From: Desulfobacteraceae bacterium UBA5616
GTDB lineage: Bacteria > Desulfobacterota > Desulfobacteria > Desulfobacterales > UBA5616
DNA length: 13,077 bases
Assembly (NCBI GenBank): GCA_002423615.1
Contig: DIKO01000078.1
Coordinates: 1 to 13,077 of the forward strand
Reading direction: 5' to 3'
Position numbers and translations under genes: made by a program. Each line of letters opens with the position of its first letter. Position 1 is the first letter of the stretch. This document shows positions 8,512 to 13,077 of this stretch, one piece after another. The notes under the pieces were generated by a model. It was not told the origin of the DNA and did not search any database. It saw only the letters and a program-made list of their open reading frames with translations.

Positions 8512-10746
8512 TCAAATCGTCTCCACCCGGCAGGGCACATAGCGGTGCAGCGGAGTACCCGCGATCCTGTCCCGGTGGGTATTTTTGGTCAGGCGGTTGA
8601 CGTTGGCGCCGAATTTTACGCCGTTGTATACCAGACCGAACCCGTGGGGCATGAGGACCATTCCTTTCCGGGTTGCTTCCGTCACTTCCACCTCGATGGT
8701 TTCCTCCCCGGCTTCGGTGACCACCTTTACGGTCTCGCCGTCACTTGTGCCCAGCGCTTCGGCATCCGCCGGGTTCATGGCCAGGGTGCATGCTCTTTTG
8801 CCCTCATTCCAGGCCGGATCACGCATAATCGAGTTGGCGTTATAGTCCATATGGCGGCCGGCCATGAGGATCAACGGATATTGCCCATCCGGCGCCAGGA
8901 GTTTCTCCTCATCCGCAGGGGTGATTTCCTTCATCCATTTTTCGAATTCCGGATCATATAACTGAATTTTTTTATCCGGGGTCGCCAGTTCGGCGATATT
9001 CAGCTCCGTATCGCAGACGCCGACCAGAACGCCCTCGTGATGATCCACAATGGCCTGGAACAGTTCGAGCCCCTGGTCCGGACCCATTTTAAATCCGGCC
9101 CGTTCCCCTTCCACCATCAAGGTTTTGGATCTGGCCTGAAGCATGGCGCAAAGTCCTGCCAGATGGGAAGATCCCAGGGCCTTTCCCAGGGTTTTGGCGA
9201 CGATAAACGGCAGGGCTTCCATACTCTTGGGATTTTCCATCACAAATCCCATGAGGGTGTCCCGGAAAGTCTTTCCGCACCCGCTTTGGGCCGCGTGATG
9301 AAGCGTTTCGGGCAACTCGGGGATCAATCCCATGGCATCGGCCAGGCGTGTGAAAATTTCGCCTCCCTCAAGCTGCTCCCCCTCGGGCTCCACCACGGGC
9401 CTGCGCATCTGAAAATAAACTTCGGGAAAAGCGAAATTAAACATCGTACCGTCCCAGGATTCATAGGCCGATCTGGAGGGCAGCACATAATGGGAAAGGG
9501 CGGCGGTTTCGCTCATGGCCATTTCGGTGGTGACCAGAAGATCCAGTTCGGCGAAGGCATTTTCATAGGCCGTCGTATCCGCATAGGACCGCAGGGGGTT
9601 TGCTCCATAGGTGAATACGGCCCGAAGACGGTCCGGATGGTCGTTTACGATTTCCTCGGGCATCACATTGGGAGGGAATATCCCCTGGATGGCGGGAATC
9701 CCCGTAACGACCGTCCGCCAGGTTTTGGGGTCATCCGGGTCCGAATGGGTCCTTCCGCCCATGAACCTGCCGGGGAAGTAATTGCCGCCGGGCATGCAGA
9801 TCCTGCCGGATACGGCGAGAAGAACGACGATAAGATAGGACAGCAGCGTGCTGTGGCGGCCCATGAGAATTCCCAGGTCATCGTGGAGACAGGATTTCCG
9901 CCTCACAAACTCCCGGCAGACCCGTTCCACCGATTCATACGGCAGTTCACAGACCTTAAGCGCTCCGTCGACGTCGAAATCCGCATACTGGGGCAGGATT
10001 TCGCCCAGTCCGTTAACGTATTTGTCAATATAGGCCCGGTTCTCCAATCCTTCCTTCAGGATGATCGCAATCATGGATTTCAGCAGCAGGGCGTCGGTCC
10101 CGGGACGCAAGGCCAAGTGAATGTCGGCGATTTTGGCGGTCTCGGAAACCCGGGGATCGATAACCACCAGAAGCTTGTCCGGATCATCGGCGATTTTCTT
10201 GATTTTCCGTCTGGCCTGGGGCGTCTGGTGGCTCATCATGGGGTTCCACCCCGCCGCCACCACCATATCGGCATGATGATAATCCGTAGTGAACATCAGC
10301 CCCTGGCTACCCAGAGTCTTGCCATGGGCCCAGTAGCGTCCGGTATGTTCCTGGCCCAGGGCGGTATAGTTATACCGGGACCCCAGCATTTGTCCGAAAC
10401 GGGAGAGATAGGGAATTGCAAAATGGCATCCCTGGCCGCTGACCACCCAAGCCAGGGACCGGGGACCGTGCTCTTTGAGGATGCCGGAAAGCTTTTCGGA
10501 AATTTCATCCACCGCCTGGTCCCAGGATATGCGCATAAATCGATCCCCTGCCTTTTTAAGAGGATACAGGAGCCGGTCGGCATTGTGCTGGTAAAATGCG
10601 ATGTTGAGCCCCTTTCGGCAGGCATACCCTTTGCTTCTGGGGTTGTCCCTGTCCGGACGGGTTTTTTCGATGCGGTTGTTCTCCACCATGACTTCCAGTC
10701 CGCAATTCAGAGCGCATAAGGCGCAACTCGTTTTTTCCCAGGACAT
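8512..10746 (-). CDS. Molybdopterin-dependent oxidoreductase with N-terminal 4Fe-4S motif
   Basis: A 744-residue member of the DMSO-reductase/formate-dehydrogenase superfamily, carrying a Mo- or W-bis(pyranopterin) cofactor. The N-terminal cluster motif is intact: C8, C11, C15 and C43 (CxxCxxxC-27-C, the last in YACRKG). Superfamily blocks follow: DRLLYPLKKAGDRFMRISWDQAVDEI (57-82), VVAAGWNPMMSHQ (162-174), LLVVIDPRVSETAKIADIHLALRPGTDALLL (192-222), ALSHYVLPSR, and the C-terminal dinucleotide-binding domain (623-744) with GANVNRLT (711-718). No signal peptide or Tat motif precedes the cysteines, so it is cytoplasmic. By eye, the metal-ligand position holds Glu133-His134 rather than Cys, Sec or Ser. 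GGAGG at 10753-10757 lies six bases before the ATG, the strongest ribosome site in this operon. The substrate is unknown. No electron-transfer subunit is encoded nearby. Confidence 0.9.
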   Translation of the reverse strand: MSWEKTSCALCALNCGLEVMVENNRIEKTRPDRDNPRSKGYACRKGLNIAFYQHNADRLLYPLKKAGDRFMRISWDQAVDEISEKLSGILKEHGPRSLAWVVSGQGCHFAIPYLSRFGQMLGSRYNYTALGQEHTGRYWAHGKTLGSQGLMFTTDYHHADMVVAAGWNPMMSHQTPQARRKIKKIADDPDKLLVVIDPRVSETAKIADIHLALRPGTDALLLKSMIAIILKEGLENRAYIDKYVNGLGEILPQYADFDVDGALKVCELPYESVERVCREFVRRKSCLHDDLGILMGRHSTLLSYLIVVLLAVSGRICMPGGNYFPGRFMGGRTHSDPDDPKTWRTVVTGIPAIQGIFPPNVMPEEIVNDHPDRLRAVFTYGANPLRSYADTTAYENAFAELDLLVTTEMAMSETAALSHYVLPSRSAYESWDGTMFNFAFPEVYFQMRRPVVEPEGEQLEGGEIFTRLADAMGLIPELPETLHHAAQSGCGKTFRDTLMGFVMENPKSMEALPFIVAKTLGKALGSSHLAGLCAMLQARSKTLMVEGERAGFKMGPDQGLELFQAIVDHHEGVLVGVCDTELNIAELATPDKKIQLYDPEFEKWMKEITPADEEKLLAPDGQYPLILMAGRHMDYNANSIMRDPAWNEGKRACTLAMNPADAEALGTSDGETVKVVTEAGEETIEVEVTEATRKGMVLMPHGFGLVYNGVKFGANVNRLTKNTHRDRIAGTPLHRYVPCRVETI

Positions 10747-10783
10747 ATTGTTCCTCCCTTGTTGGGGTTAATCGATGCCTTTG

Positions 10784-12409
10784 CTATTTGCCGAATGAAC
10801 AATCGGGAAAAGTACACCTGTCGCAGTCCAGACACATGGCCCCATGGCCCATGGACGCCATTTCCTTTTGTTTTATGGGAATCCCGGCCAGGAGCCTGGG
10901 CAGGAGAAGGTCGAAACTGGTAATGGAATGAAACAGGCCGCAGGCTGGAACCCCGATGACCTGAACGTCGCCGATCCGGCCGATCAGGGTCATGTTCCCG
11001 GGCAATACGGGTACCCCGTAAATCAGATCCGTCACACCCGCTTCCATCAATCCTTTACGGGTGACATCGTCGGGGTCCACGGACAACCCCGCCGTGGTGA
11101 CCAGCAGATCCACGCCTTGTTCAACCATCTTTCTGATTTGGCCGCAAATGGCCGAAGCATCGTCCGGCACGATTTGCGAGGCAACAACCTCGCAGCCTAA
11201 GGATTGTACCTTCCGGGTCAGGATGGGAATGAACCGGTCCTCCACCAGCCCCCTGAAGACCTCGGTGCCCGTCACCAGGATGCCGACTTTGGCTTTTCTT
11301 AAGGGGAGAACTTCAAACAGGGGTCCGGATTCCAGAACAGACATGCATTTTATGAAATCCCGCCGGGGCAGGAATAAGGGTATGGCCCGGGTTCCGGCGA
11401 GTTTATCCCCTTTGCTCACCAGCGTGTACCCGTGACGCGTGGCACAACTGACCCCGGGAATCACGTTGAAAATATCCAGGAGTTCCTTATCCACCTTCAA
11501 CAGCCCGTCCCTTGCGGCCGTCAACCCTGCTTTTCCCTCACTGGGATTTTCCGTGAAGGCGACCCCTTGCCCCACCATGGCCTTGGCAAAAGCCCTTGCC
11601 GCCTCATCTTCGTGAACCCAGTCCGGGTGATCGGGGTTTTCCTCCACGACATAAACATTTTCCCGGCCGAGTTTCTGAAGCCGGCACACATCTCCCCCGC
11701 TTATTTCCTGATATCTCTTGAAGGCCGGCCCCTTTTCCCTGCCGGGGATAACCCGGGTCATGTCGTGAAGTGCGTGAAGCCCGGCCGCCTGTTCCACGGG
11801 AATGGCCTTAATCTCATGAACCGCCTGGTTCGTTCTTATCTCCCCAATCCGGGCGTAAGGCGCCTCTCCCTGACATCCCCGGCAAACTTTTCCGTCATTC
11901 ACGGGGTAACCTTCCCCGCAGACGGGGCAGACGGCAAAGGCACCCCGGCTGTGGGACCGGATAAAGTCCATGTCCACCGCCACCTTTTCGATGCTGAAAA
12001 CGGATCTTTCAGCACGGCGGGCTTCGTCCAGAAGGGCCTGGTAATTCTGTTCCTTCTTGGGTTTGAGCTTGAAGAAAAAGGTCTTTAATTCAGACCAATC
12101 CGCGAGCTTTTGGTTGTCGACATAGACCCTGACGCCCTCGCCGGAAAATTTTTCAAAAAACGACAGGGCATACCGGCCCAGGTTTACGATTTTCAGCCAG
12201 CCGTTTCCCACGGTACAGGGAGTCAAAATCTGGATGGCATCGGGCAGGCAGGCACGTGTTTCACAGATCGCGTCAAAAAACTCGCCCCGGGGCAGATTCC
12301 GGTAGGCCAGGTCAACCATGAATCCCCCCAGAACCATCCCCGGGGCCACATGCCCGTGAAAGCCTTTGATCATTTCGATGTATTCATCATAGGAGTGATT
12401 AAGTATCAT
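10784..12409 (-). CDS. FmdE / zinc-ribbon / molybdopterin-binding fusion protein
   Basis: The 541-residue protein joins modules often encoded separately. Residues 1-135 are FmdE-like (the family named from the molybdenum formylmethanofuran dehydrogenase operon), with FHGHVAPGMVLG (17-28), ETRACLPDAIQILTPCTVGNGWLKI (50-74) and likely metal ligands H18, H20, C54 and C65. A zinc ribbon follows with CPVC and CRGC (C161, C164, C176, C179). Residues about 198-365 resemble the leading part of MoeA-like proteins (IPVEQAAGLHALHDMTRVIPG). Residues 374-508 are a MoaB/MogA/MoeA-type pterin-binding fold, with ILVTGTEVFRG, TTAGLSVDPDDVTRKG and VIGVPACGLFHSITSFD. The tail carries CLDCDRCTFPDC (C526, C529, C532, C537), a possible metal site. 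It sits 37 bases upstream of the oxidoreductase gene, so a role in cofactor binding or metal insertion for that enzyme is a reasonable inference. FmdE relatives are sometimes labelled 'trehalose-binding', for which nothing here argues. Confidence 0.87.
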   Translation of the reverse strand: MILNHSYDEYIEMIKGFHGHVAPGMVLGGFMVDLAYRNLPRGEFFDAICETRACLPDAIQILTPCTVGNGWLKIVNLGRYALSFFEKFSGEGVRVYVDNQKLADWSELKTFFFKLKPKKEQNYQALLDEARRAERSVFSIEKVAVDMDFIRSHSRGAFAVCPVCGEGYPVNDGKVCRGCQGEAPYARIGEIRTNQAVHEIKAIPVEQAAGLHALHDMTRVIPGREKGPAFKRYQEISGGDVCRLQKLGRENVYVVEENPDHPDWVHEDEAARAFAKAMVGQGVAFTENPSEGKAGLTAARDGLLKVDKELLDIFNVIPGVSCATRHGYTLVSKGDKLAGTRAIPLFLPRRDFIKCMSVLESGPLFEVLPLRKAKVGILVTGTEVFRGLVEDRFIPILTRKVQSLGCEVVASQIVPDDASAICGQIRKMVEQGVDLLVTTAGLSVDPDDVTRKGLMEAGVTDLIYGVPVLPGNMTLIGRIGDVQVIGVPACGLFHSITSFDLLLPRLLAGIPIKQKEMASMGHGAMCLDCDRCTFPDCSFGK

Positions 12410-12442
12410 GCCGCTCTTGGAATTCCGCCTTTCGGAGTATCG

Positions 12443-13045
12443 TCATCGTACAGATGATGGTTCGGGTTGCCGTAATATTTTTCCAAAAATCATGTCAAAA
12501 AAAATCTTTTCCGGAGAAGTGCTTTTAGCGACTTTCATCAGCATCAAGGTCCCTTCCCAGCTGCTGAACAGAAAATCCGAGAGGGCGTCTACATCGTGAT
12601 GATCGCCGATCTCCCCTTCTTCTTTGGCCTTTTTCAACTGGTCGGCTATTTGTTTTCGGATATCCCGGATGGTCTGGTCGAGTTTTATGCGGAATTTCTC
12701 GTTGATATCGGCCATTTCAAGGGAGAGGTTGCCGATGAGACAACCACCTTTAAAATCGTTTTTGGCCAGCATCTTAAAGGACCATTCAAACATCAGCCTC
12801 AACCGGTCAAGAGGTGTTTTCCCCTTGTCTTTCACATACGCCTCGATGTTTTCCGAGATCCACCGGTAATAATAATCCACGAGTTCCAGGCCGAAATTTT
12901 CCTTGCTGTCAAAATAAAAATAGAAGGATCCCTTGGGAATCCGTGCTGAGTTCAAAAGCTCCTGGATCCCGGTATGGTTAAATCCTTTCTGAAGGATGAT
13001 TTCGGCGCCGACCGCCAGTATCTTTTCTCTGGTGTTCATTTTCAT
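12443..13045 (-). CDS. TetR/AcrR-family transcriptional regulator
   Basis: A 200-residue TetR-family repressor. The N-terminal DNA-binding domain is typical: TREKILAVGAEIILQKGFNHTGIQELLNSARIPKGSFYFYFDSKENFGLELVDYY (5-59), with the recognition helix around 31-45. The ligand-binding half has GGCLIGNLSLEMAD (100-113), a block common in one large TetR subgroup, and a lysine-rich helix (130-145). The effector is unknown. It leads the five-gene - strand set and lies 33 bases before the FmdE-fusion gene, so it probably controls this operon and itself from a promoter at or beyond the right edge; only 32 bases of upstream sequence are visible. Start choice is between the ATG at 13045 and one two codons later at 13039; neither has a convincing Shine-Dalgarno sequence. 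Confidence 0.93.
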   Translation of the reverse strand: MKMNTREKILAVGAEIILQKGFNHTGIQELLNSARIPKGSFYFYFDSKENFGLELVDYYYRWISENIEAYVKDKGKTPLDRLRLMFEWSFKMLAKNDFKGGCLIGNLSLEMADINEKFRIKLDQTIRDIRKQIADQLKKAKEEGEIGDHHDVDALSDFLFSSWEGTLMLMKVAKSTSPEKIFFDMIFGKILRQPEPSSVR

Positions 13046-13077
13046 GAAGATCTTTTGTAACTATTCAGCGAAAATTT

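Overview
The window looks like chromosomal DNA from an anaerobic bacterium, probably a sulfate-reducing or syntrophic member of the Desulfobacterota. This rests on the company of an FmdE-family protein, a DUF364/DUF4213 protein and an N-terminal-cluster molybdenum/tungsten oxidoreductase, together with a class II photolyase and moderately high GC. The taxonomic guess is an inference from family content and is weak. No rRNA, tRNA, CRISPR array or intact insertion sequence was seen.

Left half (about 285-6346, + strand): a type I restriction-modification locus with a toxin-antitoxin pair inside it. The order is hsdS (specificity), higB (mRNA-interferase-type toxin), a long higA-like antitoxin carrying a C-terminal ImmA/IrrE-type zinc metallopeptidase, then hsdR (DNA translocase and nuclease). 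The three downstream genes are packed tightly: higB and the antitoxin overlap by three bases, and three bases separate the antitoxin from hsdR. A 69-base gap before higB holds a good sigma-70-type promoter and a TTCCC/GGGAA palindrome, so the toxin-antitoxin pair can probably be transcribed and autoregulated separately from hsdS. The methyltransferase gene hsdM is not in the window. The 284 bases before hsdS hold no recognisable gene, only a short frame overlapping the hsdS start and a foldable inverted-repeat cluster.

Right half (about 6343-13045, - strand): five closely spaced genes reading leftward from the right edge. They are a TetR-family regulator, a fused FmdE / zinc-ribbon / molybdopterin-binding protein, a molybdopterin oxidoreductase with an N-terminal 4Fe-4S motif, a DUF364 putative heavy-metal-chelating protein, and a class II CPD photolyase. 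Gaps are 33, 37, 3 (or 15) and 6 bases, so this looks like one operon led by its own regulator. The FmdE fusion and DUF364 proteins are plausible accessory factors for metal or cofactor handling of the oxidoreductase. The physiological substrate cannot be told from sequence. The oxidoreductase lacks an obvious Cys, Sec or Ser at the expected metal-ligand position, where a Glu-His pair aligns instead.

The two halves converge: hsdR and the photolyase gene share a TTAA in which both stop codons lie, with no room for a terminator. The junction may mark the edge of an acquired restriction island.
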